The notes: generated by a model not told the origin, from the letters alone. Positions 40,304-49,957 are shown, counted from the stretch's first letter. The stretch: DNA of 64,000 nt from Klebsiella sp. WP3-W18-ESBL-02 (GCF_014168815.1 NZ_AP021972.1:5096025-5160024), one strand, 5' to 3'. A program made the numbers and translations.

Positions 40304-41674
40304 ATGTCTAACCGTACCATGAGCGTTGTGATCCTTGCCGCTGGCAAAGGCACACGCATGTATTCCGAACTTCCGAAAGTGCTGCACACCCTGGCGGGAA
40401 AACCCATGGTGCAGCATGTCATTGACGCCGCTAACCATGTCGGCGCGAACCAGGTGCACCTGGTGTACGGCCACGGTGGCGATTTACTGAAGCAAACCTT
40501 AACGGAAGGTAACCTGAACTGGGTGCTTCAGGCTGAACAGCTGGGTACCGGCCACGCCATGCAGCAGGCGGCACCGTTCTTTGCTGATGACGAAGATATT
40601 CTGATGCTGTACGGCGATGTGCCGCTGATCTCGGTGGAAACGCTGCAGCGCCTGCGTGAAGCGAAGCCGCAGGGCGGCATTGGTCTGCTGACGGTCGTGC
40701 TCGACGATCCAACCGGCTATGGCCGTATTACCCGCGAAAACGGTAAAGTTTCTGGCATCGTGGAGCAGAAAGATGCGAGTGAAGAGCAGCGCCAGATTCG
40801 TGAAATTAACACCGGCATTCTGATTGCGAACGGTGCCGATCTCAAACGCTGGCTGGCGAAGCTCGACAACAACAACGCGCAGGGCGAGTTCTATATCACC
40901 GATATTATCGCGATGGCGTACCACGAAGGGCGTGAGATTGCTGCGGTTCATCCGGCGCGTATCAGTGAAACCGACGGCGTGAATAACCGCCTGCAGCTGT
41001 CACGTCTTGAGCGTATTTATCAGTCCGAACAGGCAGAAAAATTGCTGCTGGCAGGCGTGATGCTGCGCGATCCCGCGCGCTTCGACCTGCGCGGCACGCT
41101 TACGCATGGGCGCGATGTTGAGATTGATACTAACGTTATTCTTGAAGGCAACGTCGTGCTGGGCAACCGCGTCAAAATCGGTACCGGCTGCGTCATTAAA
41201 AACAGTACCATCGGTGATGGCTGCGAAATTAGTCCATACAGCGTTGTAGAAGATGCCGTTCTCGAGGCGGCCTGTACTATCGGGCCGTTTGCTCGTCTGC
41301 GTCCCGGCGCTGAGCTGCTGGAAGGGGCACACGTCGGTAACTTTGTCGAAATGAAAAAAGCGCGTCTGGGCAAGGGCTCGAAGGCCGGTCATCTGACTTA
41401 CCTCGGCGACGCGGAAATTGGCGACAACGTTAACATCGGCGCAGGGACTATCACCTGCAATTATGATGGTGCGAACAAGTTTAAAACCATTATCGGCGAC
41501 GACGTGTTCGTCGGTTCCGACAGCCAGCTGGTGGCACCGGTCACCATCGGTAACGGCGTGACCATCGCCGCAGGAACCACGGTTACCCGTAATGTGGCCG
41601 ATAATGAGCTGGTGCTGAGCCGCGTACCGCAGGTACACAAGCAAGGCTGGCAGCGTCCGGTGAAGAAGAAGTAG
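40304..41674 (+). CDS. glmU: Bifunctional UDP-GlcNAc pyrophosphorylase / GlcN-1-P acetyltransferase
   Basis: 456 residues. N-terminal uridylyltransferase domain with LAAGKGTRMYS (11-21); C-terminal left-handed beta-helix acetyltransferase of hexapeptide repeats from about 250 (GNVVLGNRVKIGTGCVIKNS). It makes UDP-GlcNAc for peptidoglycan and lipid A. Cotranscribed with glmS in E. coli, where RNase E cuts near the glmU stop. Confidence 0.98.
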   Translation: MSNRTMSVVILAAGKGTRMYSELPKVLHTLAGKPMVQHVIDAANHVGANQVHLVYGHGGDLLKQTLTEGNLNWVLQAEQLGTGHAMQQAAPFFADDEDILMLYGDVPLISVETLQRLREAKPQGGIGLLTVVLDDPTGYGRITRENGKVSGIVEQKDASEEQRQIREINTGILIANGADLKRWLAKLDNNNAQGEFYITDIIAMAYHEGREIAAVHPARISETDGVNNRLQLSRLERIYQSEQAEKLLLAGVMLRDPARFDLRGTLTHGRDVEIDTNVILEGNVVLGNRVKIGTGCVIKNSTIGDGCEISPYSVVEDAVLEAACTIGPFARLRPGAELLEGAHVGNFVEMKKARLGKGSKAGHLTYLGDAEIGDNVNIGAGTITCNYDGANKFKTIIGDDVFVGSDSQLVAPVTIGNGVTIAAGTTVTRNVADNELVLSRVPQVHKQGWQRPVKKK

Positions 41675-41679
41675 TTTTT

Positions 41680-41715
41680 TGTAGGCCTGATAAGGCGTAG
41701 CCGCCATCAGGCAGA
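41680..41715. repeat. Single REP-like palindrome in glmU-glmS gap
   Basis: TAGGCCTGATAAGGCG-TAG-CCGCCATCAGGC, directly after glmU. Confidence 0.65.
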
Positions 41716-41854
41716 CAGGGGCGAGGCGATAACATAATCTCCCGCCCAACGTGCAGTACCTATAAAAATAACCCCATTCTCTACAAGGCTCGGGGCGCCC
41801 GGTATACGGGCAACAGGTTGACCGACAACGCGTAAAAAATCGGAACATAAAACT
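41716..41854 (+). promoter_or_regulatory. glmS 5' leader
   Basis: 139-base leader corresponding in place to the GlmZ small-RNA target region of E. coli glmUS mRNA. A GC-rich element (GCGCCCGGTATACGGGC, about 41807-41823) can fold. GlmZ pairing is inferred from synteny and not demonstrated here. Confidence 0.4.
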
Positions 41855-43684
41855 ATGTGTGGAATTGTTGGCGCAGTCGCGCAACGTGATGTAGCTGAAA
41901 TCCTTCTTGAAGGGCTTCGTCGTCTGGAATACCGCGGATATGACTCTGCCGGTCTGGCCGTCGTCGATGGGCAAGGGCATATGACCCGCCTGCGCCGCCT
42001 GGGCAAAGTCCAGATGCTGGCACAGGCTGCGGAAGAGCACCCGCTGCCAGGCGGCACCGGTATCGCTCACACCCGCTGGGCAACGCATGGTGAACCTTCA
42101 GAAGGCAATGCGCACCCGCATGTGTCTGATCACATTGCGGTGGTGCATAACGGCATCATCGAAAACCACGAACCGCTGCGTGAAATGCTGCAAGCACGCG
42201 GCTATGTCTTCGTTTCAGCGACCGACACCGAAGTGATTGCTCACCTGGTGCACTGGGAAATGGAACAGGGCGGTACATTACGTGAAGCCGTGCTTCGCGC
42301 GATTCCGCAGCTGCGCGGAGCGTACGGTACGGTGATCATGGATTCTCGCGATCCGAGCACGCTGCTGGCAGCGCGTTCCGGCAGTCCTTTGGTTATCGGT
42401 CTGGGCATGGGCGAGAACTTTATCGCTTCTGACCAATTAGCGCTGCTGCCGGTCACCCGTCGCTTTATCTTCCTGGAAGAGGGCGATATCGCGGAGGTTA
42501 CCCGTCGTACCGTGGCCATTTTCGATAAGACTGGCGCGGAAGTGAAGCGTCAGGATATTGAATCCAACGTGCAGTATGATGCGGGTGATAAAGGCATCTA
42601 CCGCCACTACATGCAAAAAGAGATCTACGAGCAGCCGAACGCGATCAAAAACACCTTAACCGGGCGTATCAGCCACGGTCAGGTGGATCTGAGCGAGCTG
42701 GGGCCAGAGGCCGATGCGCTGCTCGCTAAGGTTGAGCACATTCAGATTATCGCCTGCGGAACGTCCTATAACTCGGGCATGGTCGCGCGCTACTGGTTTG
42801 AATCGCTGGCCGGTATGCCGTGCGACGTCGAAATCGCCTCTGAATTCCGCTACCGCAAATCGGCCGTGCGCCCGAATAGCCTGGTGATCACCCTGTCGCA
42901 GTCCGGAGAAACCGCCGATACGCTGGCAGGTCTGCGTCTGACCAAGGAGCTGGGTTACCTGGGCTCGCTGGCGATTTGTAACGTGGCGGGTTCGTCGTTG
43001 GTGCGCGAGTCGGATTTGTCGATCATGACCAAGGCCGGTGCGGAAATTGGCGTCGCGTCGACCAAAGCATTTACCACTCAACTGACCGTTTTGCTGCTGC
43101 TGGTGGCGAAAATGGCGCGTCTGAAAGGTCAGGATGCGTCCGTTGAGCACGATATCGTCCACGGTTTGCAGGCGCTGCCGAGCCGTATTGAGCAGATGCT
43201 CTCACAGGATAAACGCATTGAAGCGCTGGCAGAAGATTTCTCTGACAAGCATCACGCGCTGTTCCTGGGCCGCGGCGATCAGTACCCCATCGCACTGGAA
43301 GGGGCATTGAAGCTCAAAGAGATCTCCTACATTCACGCAGAAGCGTATGCGGCGGGTGAACTGAAGCACGGCCCGCTGGCGCTGATTGACGCCGATATGC
43401 CGGTGATTGTTGTCGCGCCGAACAACGAGCTGCTGGAAAAACTGAAATCCAACATCGAAGAAGTGCGCGCGCGCGGCGGTGAGCTGTATGTCTTCGCCGA
43501 TCAGGATGCGGCATTCAGCAACAGCGATAACATGCATATCATCGAACTGCCGCACGTCGAAGAGGTGATTGCGCCTATCTTCTACACCGTGCCGCTGCAG
43601 CTGCTGTCTTACCACGTGGCGCTGATTAAGGGCACCGATGTGGATCAGCCGCGTAACCTGGCGAAATCGGTGACAGTCGAATAA
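41855..43684 (+). CDS. glmS: Glutamine-fructose-6-phosphate aminotransferase
   Basis: 609 residues. N-terminal nucleophile Cys2 (MCGIVGAVA), glutaminase domain to about 240, then two SIS isomerase domains (IIACGTSYNSG near 300; LGRGDQYPIALEGALKLKE near 470). It makes glucosamine 6-phosphate, the first step feeding GlmU. The 3' end carries the conserved Tn7 TnsD recognition sequence. Confidence 0.98.
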   Translation: MCGIVGAVAQRDVAEILLEGLRRLEYRGYDSAGLAVVDGQGHMTRLRRLGKVQMLAQAAEEHPLPGGTGIAHTRWATHGEPSEGNAHPHVSDHIAVVHNGIIENHEPLREMLQARGYVFVSATDTEVIAHLVHWEMEQGGTLREAVLRAIPQLRGAYGTVIMDSRDPSTLLAARSGSPLVIGLGMGENFIASDQLALLPVTRRFIFLEEGDIAEVTRRTVAIFDKTGAEVKRQDIESNVQYDAGDKGIYRHYMQKEIYEQPNAIKNTLTGRISHGQVDLSELGPEADALLAKVEHIQIIACGTSYNSGMVARYWFESLAGMPCDVEIASEFRYRKSAVRPNSLVITLSQSGETADTLAGLRLTKELGYLGSLAICNVAGSSLVRESDLSIMTKAGAEIGVASTKAFTTQLTVLLLLVAKMARLKGQDASVEHDIVHGLQALPSRIEQMLSQDKRIEALAEDFSDKHHALFLGRGDQYPIALEGALKLKEISYIHAEAYAAGELKHGPLALIDADMPVIVVAPNNELLEKLKSNIEEVRARGGELYVFADQDAAFSNSDNMHIIELPHVEEVIAPIFYTVPLQLLSYHVALIKGTDVDQPRNLAKSVTVE

Positions 43685-43711
43685 GGTATTACTCTCTGGT
43701 AAAAAAGGCCG
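43649..43711 (+). other. attTn7 site, unoccupied
   Basis: The last ~36 bases of glmS encode the conserved QPRNLAKSVTVE end that TnsD recognises; the usual insertion point is about 25 bases past the stop (around 43705-43711), in the terminator. No Tn7 end or target duplication is present. Confidence 0.7.
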
Positions 43712-43731
43712 CATAGCGGCCTTTTTTTTAT
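43700..43731 (+). terminator. glmS terminator
   Basis: AAAAAAGGCCGC-ATA-GCGGCCTTTTTTTT, perfect stem and T-run just after glmS. Confidence 0.95.
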
Positions 43732-44147
43732 TGGTGACATGACACAATAATCGTGTGATTTTTCGTTCGAAACTTAACCATAGCACAAAATGCAAATAAA
43801 ATACCGGAATAATGATTATTCTATTTTTATCTTTTTGATATTGATTTCTTTAGCGTTATTTTTACTCTGGTATAAATTTATTCTGAATTATCATGCATTT
43901 TATGCAAGAATCTTAATGTATGTGTATAATTTAAATGTGTTATATATATATTTTGTCTTTGGTTTTACGTGTGGTATTGAAATATTACAATTATTCCACC
44001 GGAATAAATAAATTTTCATTCTGGAAATTAATTTATTTATCTTGTGACTAATTTGACTCCAGATGTATCATCATCCTGCAATTAAACCTCTATGTATATT
44101 ATCGATAAAAATAGTGGTTATTATAATCAATGTTTATGGAGTCTAAA
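43732..44147. other. AT-rich upstream region of the fimbrial operon
   Basis: About 415 bases of strongly AT-rich sequence, unlike the flanking core genes, typical of H-NS-bound horizontally acquired promoters. No gene is convincing: a 73-codon hydrophobic ORF (43790-44011) lacks a ribosome site. The promoter of the fimbrial operon must lie in the right part but I could not place -35/-10 elements with confidence. Confidence 0.5.
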
Positions 44148-44720
44148 ATGAAAGGAAAATTAACGGCTATTTCTTTAGCATTGTCCTCAGTATTTTTTCT
44201 CGGACATGCGATGGCCTCTGATGGTACTGTCCACTTCCGTGGTGAAGTGATTGACAGTACGTGTGAAGTGACCTCAGATACCAAAGATCAGAATGTCGAC
44301 TTAGGTAAAGTAAACCGCACTGCATTCACCGGTGCAGGTTCTACCGCCGCGCCGATGGCTTTTGATATCAAATTGAAATCGTGCCCAGATACGTATACTA
44401 AAGCTGCCGTACGCTTTGACGGCACTGAAGATGCTAGTGGTAATGGCGATCTGGCTATTGGTAATCCGCTAAATACTTCAAACCCTGGTGATTATACCGG
44501 TACTGAACCCGCACCTGTTACCGCAACTGGCGTGGCCATTCGTATCTATAACAAAGCTGACAACTCTCAGGTTAAGCTGTATGAAAAATCGGCTGAAACC
44601 CCGATTGTTTCTGGTAAAGCTGCTATGCCATTTATCGCACGTTATGTTGCAACTGCTGCAAGCGTCACTGCCGGTACTGCTAATGCTGATTCTCAGTTTA
44701 CTGTGGAATATGTGAAGTAA
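44148..44720 (+). CDS. Fimbrial major subunit (FimA/LpfA type)
   Basis: 190 residues from ATG 44148 (MKGKLTAISLALSSVFFLGH), preceded by GGAG at the right spacing; ATG 44130 upstream has no ribosome site. Signal peptide cleaved after AMA; the mature chain starts SDGTVHFRGEVIDSTCEV with the N-terminal donor strand. The cysteine pair (in STCEV and KSCPD) and the C-terminal beta strand SQFTVEYVK are pilin hallmarks. It is the first gene of the operon and should be exported by Sec, then assembled by the chaperone and usher that follow. Closest in arrangement to the lpf-type operons found at this locus in some E. coli. Confidence 0.9.
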   Translation: MKGKLTAISLALSSVFFLGHAMASDGTVHFRGEVIDSTCEVTSDTKDQNVDLGKVNRTAFTGAGSTAAPMAFDIKLKSCPDTYTKAAVRFDGTEDASGNGDLAIGNPLNTSNPGDYTGTEPAPVTATGVAIRIYNKADNSQVKLYEKSAETPIVSGKAAMPFIARYVATAASVTAGTANADSQFTVEYVK

Positions 44721-44763
44721 TATAAGGAATCATTATTTTATTTTGATTTTTATTGTTAATTAG

Positions 44764-44818
44764 ATGGCGCTCGTCACTGTGCTATCCCTTTGTCTTTATT
44801 GAGGCGAGCGTCTTTTTA
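44764..44818 (+). terminator. Possible attenuator after the major pilin gene
   Basis: GGCGCTCG (44766-44773) can pair with CGAGCGTC (44805-44812, one mismatch), followed by five T residues. Partial termination here would keep the major subunit in excess over chaperone and usher, as in other fimbrial operons. Confidence 0.5.
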
Positions 44819-44835
44819 CTTTTTTGGATGTGTGT

Positions 44836-45522
44836 ATGTCCGGTAATTTTATTAATGTAATATTATTTCTGCTTTGTTCATTTTATTCATCGTTATCTTT
44901 TTCCGGTGTTGTGGTGGGTGGTACACGAATTATTTTTCCTGGTAACGCACCTGATGCAACAATATCTATCTATAATAAAGAAACAAAACTACCCTATTTA
45001 ATTCAATCATGGGTCGATCCATTTGGCAAAGATGATAAAAGTAAACCACCGTTTACAACAATACCTCCGGTATCTCGTCTTGAGGCAGGCCAGGAGAAAA
45101 TTTTACGTATTGTGAAAACATCAGGCAGTCTTCCTGAAGACCGTGAATCTGTTTTTTGGTTTAATGTTAAAAATATACCTCCATCTGGTGATAATCAAGA
45201 GAGAAGCTCTCTTGAAATCGCTATCAAAACTCGAATTAAACTTTTCTGGCGTCCTACATCGATAACGATCACACCGGAAAAAGCGATTGCCAACGTCACC
45301 TGGAAGCACCAGGGAAATAATTTGGTGGTAACAAATCAGAATCCGATTCATATCAATATAATGAGCGTTGCGGTTGATGGGAAAGATATCTCATTGAATA
45401 TGATTAGGCCTTTTGAAACCCTGACGCTGGATATCCCAGCCGGTGCTTCAGGCCGGACGTTGGTATGGAAATTCATTAACGATTACGGTGCGGTCAGCGA
45501 TCCTATCAAACAGGCGCTTTAG
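44836..45522 (+). CDS. Periplasmic fimbrial chaperone (PapD/LpfB family)
   Basis: 228 residues from ATG 44836; a TTG at 44824 would add four residues. A hydrophobic signal segment ends near SFSG. Two Ig-like domains: the G1 strand region GVVVGGTRIIFPG at the N-terminus holds the conserved Arg, and IKTRIKLFWRP near residue 130 holds the conserved Lys that anchors the pilin C-terminus. It delivers subunits to the usher by donor-strand complementation. Base composition is lower in GC than the core genes. Confidence 0.9.
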   Translation: MSGNFINVILFLLCSFYSSLSFSGVVVGGTRIIFPGNAPDATISIYNKETKLPYLIQSWVDPFGKDDKSKPPFTTIPPVSRLEAGQEKILRIVKTSGSLPEDRESVFWFNVKNIPPSGDNQERSSLEIAIKTRIKLFWRPTSITITPEKAIANVTWKHQGNNLVVTNQNPIHINIMSVAVDGKDISLNMIRPFETLTLDIPAGASGRTLVWKFINDYGAVSDPIKQAL

Positions 45523-45543
45523 TTACCCGATAAGGATGTCACG

Positions 45544-48060
45544 ATGATTGATTCGCGTTACTGCATCGTATTGGTTTCTGGTGTATTCCTGAGCGCTGCT
45601 TTTCAGAGCATGGCACAGGATACTTTATTTAACCCGAACCTTCTGGAAATCGATCATCCTGTCAATATTGATATCCGCCAGTTTAACCGTTCCAATGCTC
45701 TTCCTCCTGATAATTATAAAGTTGATGTGGTAATTAACGGTCGTTTTTTTGAACGGCAGGATATTAAATTTATTCAGGATTCACCAGAGGGTGAACTTCA
45801 TCCTTGCTTTATTACCGTAAAAGATGTTTTGTCTTCCTATGGCGTAAAAGTTGATGCGGTTAAGGCACTTAATAATATTGATGATAGTGCTTGCATAAAT
45901 CCTGCTCCATTAATTGATGGATCTTCTTGGTTTTTCGATGCTAATAAATTGGCGTTAAATATATCCATACCACAAATTTACCTGGATAGTTCGGCGTATG
46001 ATTATATCAGCCCCTCTCGCTGGGATCAGGGGATTAATGCGCTGATGGTTAACTATGATTTCTCAGGGTCACACACGTTAAAATCTAATTATGACTCCTC
46101 TGAGGATGACAGCTATTACCTCAACTTACGCAACGGTCTGAATATCGGCGCCTGGCGGTTACGTAACTACAGTACTTTAAACGCGACGGAAAATAGTACT
46201 GAATACCACTCTATCAGTAGCTACCTTCAGCGAGATATTGCCGCGCTACGTAGCCAGATCATGCTAGGAGATACCTGGACGGCGAGTGATATTTTTAACA
46301 GTACGCAAATCCGCGGGGCAAGGTTGTATACCGACGATGATATGTTGCCATCCAGCCAGAACGGCTTTGCGCCGGTAGTGCGTGGTATCGCTAAAAGCAA
46401 TGCGACGGTGATCATCCGGCAGAATAATTACGTTATCTATCAGTCGGCAGTGCCGCAAGGTGCGTTTGAAATCACCGATCTGAATACCACCAGCGGTGGT
46501 GGCGACCTTGAGGTGACTATCAAAGAAGAGGATGGCAGCGAGCAGCATTTCACTCAGCCCTATGCTTCACTGGCCATTCTTAAGCGTGAAGGACAAACCG
46601 ATGTGGACATTAGCGTCGGTGAAATGCGCGATGAGAGCGGTTTTACGCCCAACGTCCTACAGGCTCAGGTTCTTCATGGTTTGCCATGGGGCCTGACGCT
46701 GTATGGCGGCACGCAGATAGCGAATGATTATGCTTCTGCGGCAATGGGGATGGGGAAAGATATGGGATCTCTCGGCGCGCTTTCATTTGATGTCACACAT
46801 GCTCACGCTCGATTTGACGACGGAGGCGATGAAACCGGCCAATCCTATCGTTTTCTCTATTCTAAGCGTTTTGATGAAACCGATACGAATTTCCGTCTGG
46901 TTGGATACCGTTACTCCACGGAAGGATATTACACGCTCAATGAATGGGCATCTCGGCAGAATAAGGATGAAGATTTCTGGATGACTGGCAACCGACGTAG
47001 CCGGATTGAGGGGACGTGGTCGCAATCTTTTGCCCGGGGTTACGGTAATATTTACCTGACGGTGAGCCGGCAGCAGTACTGGAAAACGGATGACGTCGAG
47101 CGGCTGGTTCAGTTTGGTTATGCTAATACCTGGCGGCGTATTTCATGGAACGTTTCCTGGAACTATACCGATTCTGCCAATAGTTATACGGGTAGCGAGT
47201 CTTATGATAATGAGAACAACCATGAGCATATTTTTATGCTGTCGGTTTCGGTACCGCTTTCCGGCTGGCTGGAGAACAGTTACGTCAATTATTCGCTGAC
47301 GCAAAACAATCATAATGACAGCACGATGCAGGTCGGATTGGGCGGTACCGCGCTGGAAGATCATAACCTTGCCTATAACGTTCAGGAATCATGGGTTAGC
47401 GATCCGCAAGACAGCTATAGCAGTAACGCCAGCCTGAGCTATGACGGTACCTATGGCTCGGTTAACGGTAGCTATGCCTATAGTCAGGATTCACAGCGCC
47501 TTAACTACGGAGTTCGCGGCGGTATTCTGGTTCACAGCGGCGGCATCACTTTTTCGCAAGAGCTAGGAGAAACGGTGGCATTGGTTGAAGCGCCGGGGGC
47601 TGATGGCCTCTCAGTGGAGAACGCCACCGGCGTATCCACCGACTGGCGTGGCTACACGGTGAAAACACAAATGAACCCGTATGATGAAAACCGAGTGGCG
47701 ATTAACAGCAATTATTTTTCGCGCGCCAATGTTGAACTGGAAAATACCGTGGTTAATCTGGTGCCAACGCGCGGCGCGGTGGTGAAAGCAACGTTTGTTA
47801 CCCATGTCGGTTACCGCATTCTGTTTACGGTAGCGATGCCCGATGGTAAACCCGCGCCGTTTGGCGCGATGGCTTCGGCTGACCTGGAGTCAGGTACGGT
47901 GACGGGGATTGTTGGTGATAATGGTGAACTCTATTTATCCGGGATGCCGCTGGAAGGCCGCTTTACGCTAGCGGGGAGTCAGGGAACCTGTACTGCGCAG
48001 TATCACATTTCTGCGCCGAAAAATAATGAACTGCTGCAAATGCCGGTTCGTTGTCAATAA
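45544..48060 (+). CDS. Outer-membrane fimbrial usher (FimD/PapC/LpfC family)
   Basis: 838 residues with a signal peptide (cut after SMAQ region). N-terminal chaperone-binding domain (FNPNLLEIDHPVNIDIRQF), a 24-strand barrel with plug, and C-terminal domains (SVENATGVSTDWRGYTV, then GTCTAQYHI) containing the usual cysteine pair. 21 bases after the chaperone gene. It is full-length, with no frameshift. Confidence 0.94.
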   Translation: MIDSRYCIVLVSGVFLSAAFQSMAQDTLFNPNLLEIDHPVNIDIRQFNRSNALPPDNYKVDVVINGRFFERQDIKFIQDSPEGELHPCFITVKDVLSSYGVKVDAVKALNNIDDSACINPAPLIDGSSWFFDANKLALNISIPQIYLDSSAYDYISPSRWDQGINALMVNYDFSGSHTLKSNYDSSEDDSYYLNLRNGLNIGAWRLRNYSTLNATENSTEYHSISSYLQRDIAALRSQIMLGDTWTASDIFNSTQIRGARLYTDDDMLPSSQNGFAPVVRGIAKSNATVIIRQNNYVIYQSAVPQGAFEITDLNTTSGGGDLEVTIKEEDGSEQHFTQPYASLAILKREGQTDVDISVGEMRDESGFTPNVLQAQVLHGLPWGLTLYGGTQIANDYASAAMGMGKDMGSLGALSFDVTHAHARFDDGGDETGQSYRFLYSKRFDETDTNFRLVGYRYSTEGYYTLNEWASRQNKDEDFWMTGNRRSRIEGTWSQSFARGYGNIYLTVSRQQYWKTDDVERLVQFGYANTWRRISWNVSWNYTDSANSYTGSESYDNENNHEHIFMLSVSVPLSGWLENSYVNYSLTQNNHNDSTMQVGLGGTALEDHNLAYNVQESWVSDPQDSYSSNASLSYDGTYGSVNGSYAYSQDSQRLNYGVRGGILVHSGGITFSQELGETVALVEAPGADGLSVENATGVSTDWRGYTVKTQMNPYDENRVAINSNYFSRANVELENTVVNLVPTRGAVVKATFVTHVGYRILFTVAMPDGKPAPFGAMASADLESGTVTGIVGDNGELYLSGMPLEGRFTLAGSQGTCTAQYHISAPKNNELLQMPVRCQ

Positions 48061-48073
48061 AAGGGATGTTAAC

Positions 48074-48604
48074 TTGAAACGACTCAATAGTTTTTTACTA
48101 ATTACCGCCCTGAGTTTCTATGGACATGCTTTTGCTGCGGATGTTTATATTCAGGGGGATATCACCGCTCCACAGGAGTGTGAAGTTAACGGTGGGCAAG
48201 TGATTGAAGTCAATTTTGAAAAAATACCGGCTTCTGAATTTTCGTCAACGCCGGGTTCGGCGATAACCAGCCGTAAAATTCCGATCAAAGCATCGGTGAA
48301 GTGTACGGGAATGGCGGCTGGGCAAGATGTTGAAGTTTCGCTACATGCGACGCAGACGGCGGCATCGCCCACAATGTTACAGACATCAAACGACGATGTT
48401 GGAATCAAGATTTATGATGAATACGATAAAGAAGTTGATGTGAACGGCGGGCGCATGGAAACAGATATGGGAAAACGTTCGCGTTTGGGTGAAGAAGATG
48501 GCGAGTTCAATTTCTCTGCCGCGCCCGGTAGCGCCACCGGCGCCAGGCCAAAACCCGGTACCTTTAACGCCAATGCCACGATCATCATGGAAATTAAAAA
48601 CTAA
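48074..48604 (+). CDS. Minor fimbrial subunit / tip pilin
   Basis: 176 residues read from a TTG start at 48074 (MKRLNSFLLITALSFYGHAF), with AAAGGGATG as ribosome site. An in-frame ATG at 48026 would lie inside the usher gene and remove the signal peptide's natural position. Signal peptide is cleaved after FAA, then DVYIQGDITAPQECEVNGG; the cysteine pair is in QECEV and VKCTG. It is a single pilin domain, not a two-domain lectin adhesin. It is the last gene of the operon. Confidence 0.8.
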   Translation: MKRLNSFLLITALSFYGHAFAADVYIQGDITAPQECEVNGGQVIEVNFEKIPASEFSSTPGSAITSRKIPIKASVKCTGMAAGQDVEVSLHATQTAASPTMLQTSNDDVGIKIYDEYDKEVDVNGGRMETDMGKRSRLGEEDGEFNFSAAPGSATGARPKPGTFNANATIIMEIKN

Positions 48605-48615
48605 CGTCTTCAAGC

Positions 48616-48650
48616 ACAACGGCTGTTTATGACAGCCGTTGTCATATTTG
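48616..48650 (+). terminator. Fimbrial operon terminator
   Basis: Perfect 10-bp stem CAACGGCTGT / ACAGCCGTTG (48617-48641); the U-tail is weak (TCATATTT). Confidence 0.65.
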
Positions 48651-48738
48651 CCATTCTGAACCCGTCTTATTCAAAAAAAACAAGAATCCACGTGAATTAT
48701 TTTTCATAATTATCAATTAGTTATGTTTTACGTGTTTG

Positions 48739-48777
48739 CTGTCATTAAACTGTCATAAACCTTACATATAACTGTCA
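48739..48777 (+). promoter_or_regulatory. Pho boxes of the pst operon
   Basis: Two adjacent PhoB sites of 7-mer direct repeats with 4-base spacers: CTGTCATTAAACTGTCAT (48739-48756) and CTTACATATAACTGTCAC (48761-48777 region). They replace the -35 element, as in E. coli pstS, so transcription needs phosphate starvation and PhoB~P. Confidence 0.93.
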
Positions 48778-48844
48778 CCTGTTTGTCCTATTTTGCTCAT
48801 CGTAGCCACTAAACAACGATTTACGAATTCTTGCAGGAGACATT

Positions 48845-49885
48845 ATGAAAGTTATGCGTACCACTGTCGCAACTGTTGTCGCCGCGACCTTATCGATGAG
48901 CGCTTTCTCTGCCTTTGCAGCAGCAAGCCTGACGGGCGCGGGTGCAACTTTCCCTGCGCCGGTGTATGCCAAATGGGCGGATACCTACCAGAAAGAAACC
49001 GGTAATAAAGTCAATTACCAGGGTATCGGCTCCTCCGGTGGCGTAAAACAAATTACCGCTAACACCGTGGATTTCGGCGCATCTGATGCTCCGCTGTCTG
49101 ACGAAAAACTGGCGCAGGAAGGCCTGTTCCAGTTCCCGACCGTGATCGGCGGTGTGGTGCTGGCCGTTAATATCCCTGGCCTGAAATCCGGCGAGCTGGT
49201 GCTCGACGGTAAAACGCTGGGCGACATCTACCTGGGTAAAATTAAGAAGTGGGATGACGAAGCCATCACCAAACTGAACCCGGGCGTGAAGCTGCCTTCT
49301 CAGAATATCGCCGTGGTCCGTCGTGCTGACGGTTCCGGCACCTCCTTCGTCTTCACCAGCTACCTGGCGAAAGTGAACGAAGAGTGGAAATCTAAAATTG
49401 GCGCGGGCTCTACCGTTAACTGGCCGACCGGTCTGGGCGGTAAAGGTAACGACGGTATTGCGGCGTTCGTACAGCGTCTGCCGGGCTCCATCGGCTATGT
49501 TGAATACGCGTATGCTAAGCAGAATAACCTGGCTTACACCAAGCTGGTTTCTGCTGATGGCAAACCGGTTAGCCCAACCGAAGACAACTTCGCTAACGCC
49601 GCTAAAGGCGTTGACTGGAGCAAAACCTTCGCGCAGGACCTGACCAACCAGAAAGGTGATAACGCGTGGCCGATTACCTCCACCACCTTTATCCTGGTCC
49701 ACAAAGAGCAGAAGAAACCAGAGCAGGGCGCTGAAGTGCTGAAGTTCTTTGACTGGGCGTACAAAAACGGCGGCAAACAGGCTAACGAACTGGATTATGC
49801 CTCTCTGCCGGAAAGCGTGGTTGAGCAGGTTCGTGCTGCATGGAAAACCAACGTAAAAGACAGCAGCGGTAAAGCGCTGTACTGA
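48845..49885 (+). CDS. pstS: Phosphate-binding periplasmic protein PstS
   Basis: 346 residues. Signal peptide ends FAA; mature start ASLTGAGATFPAPVYAKW. Phosphate-contact segments GSGGVKQITANTVDFGASDAP and RADGSGTSFVF are present. High-affinity Pi uptake under starvation. Preceded by GCAGGAGAC ribosome site. Confidence 0.98.
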   Translation: MKVMRTTVATVVAATLSMSAFSAFAAASLTGAGATFPAPVYAKWADTYQKETGNKVNYQGIGSSGGVKQITANTVDFGASDAPLSDEKLAQEGLFQFPTVIGGVVLAVNIPGLKSGELVLDGKTLGDIYLGKIKKWDDEAITKLNPGVKLPSQNIAVVRRADGSGTSFVFTSYLAKVNEEWKSKIGAGSTVNWPTGLGGKGNDGIAAFVQRLPGSIGYVEYAYAKQNNLAYTKLVSADGKPVSPTEDNFANAAKGVDWSKTFAQDLTNQKGDNAWPITSTTFILVHKEQKKPEQGAEVLKFFDWAYKNGGKQANELDYASLPESVVEQVRAAWKTNVKDSSGKALY

Positions 49886-49957
49886 TGACGGTCGCCCGGC
49901 GGCAACGCCGGGCAGCTGTCAGCGTCGTGGCGGATTTTAAACTGGAAAGAGTGATTT

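Noticed and set aside
41000..42088. 362-codon minus-strand ORF spanning glmU end and glmS start
   Set aside because: It crosses two well-conserved genes on the other strand and has no motif; shadow frame.
43700..43731. Possible Tn7 end at the glmS terminator
   Set aside because: The hairpin is the normal glmS terminator; no Tn7 end repeats (TnsB sites) or tns genes follow.
43790..44011. 73-codon hydrophobic ORF downstream of glmS
   Set aside because: No ribosome site, extreme AT bias, runs of Ile/Phe/Tyr expected from AT-rich DNA, and no recognisable domain. More likely part of the fimbrial promoter region.
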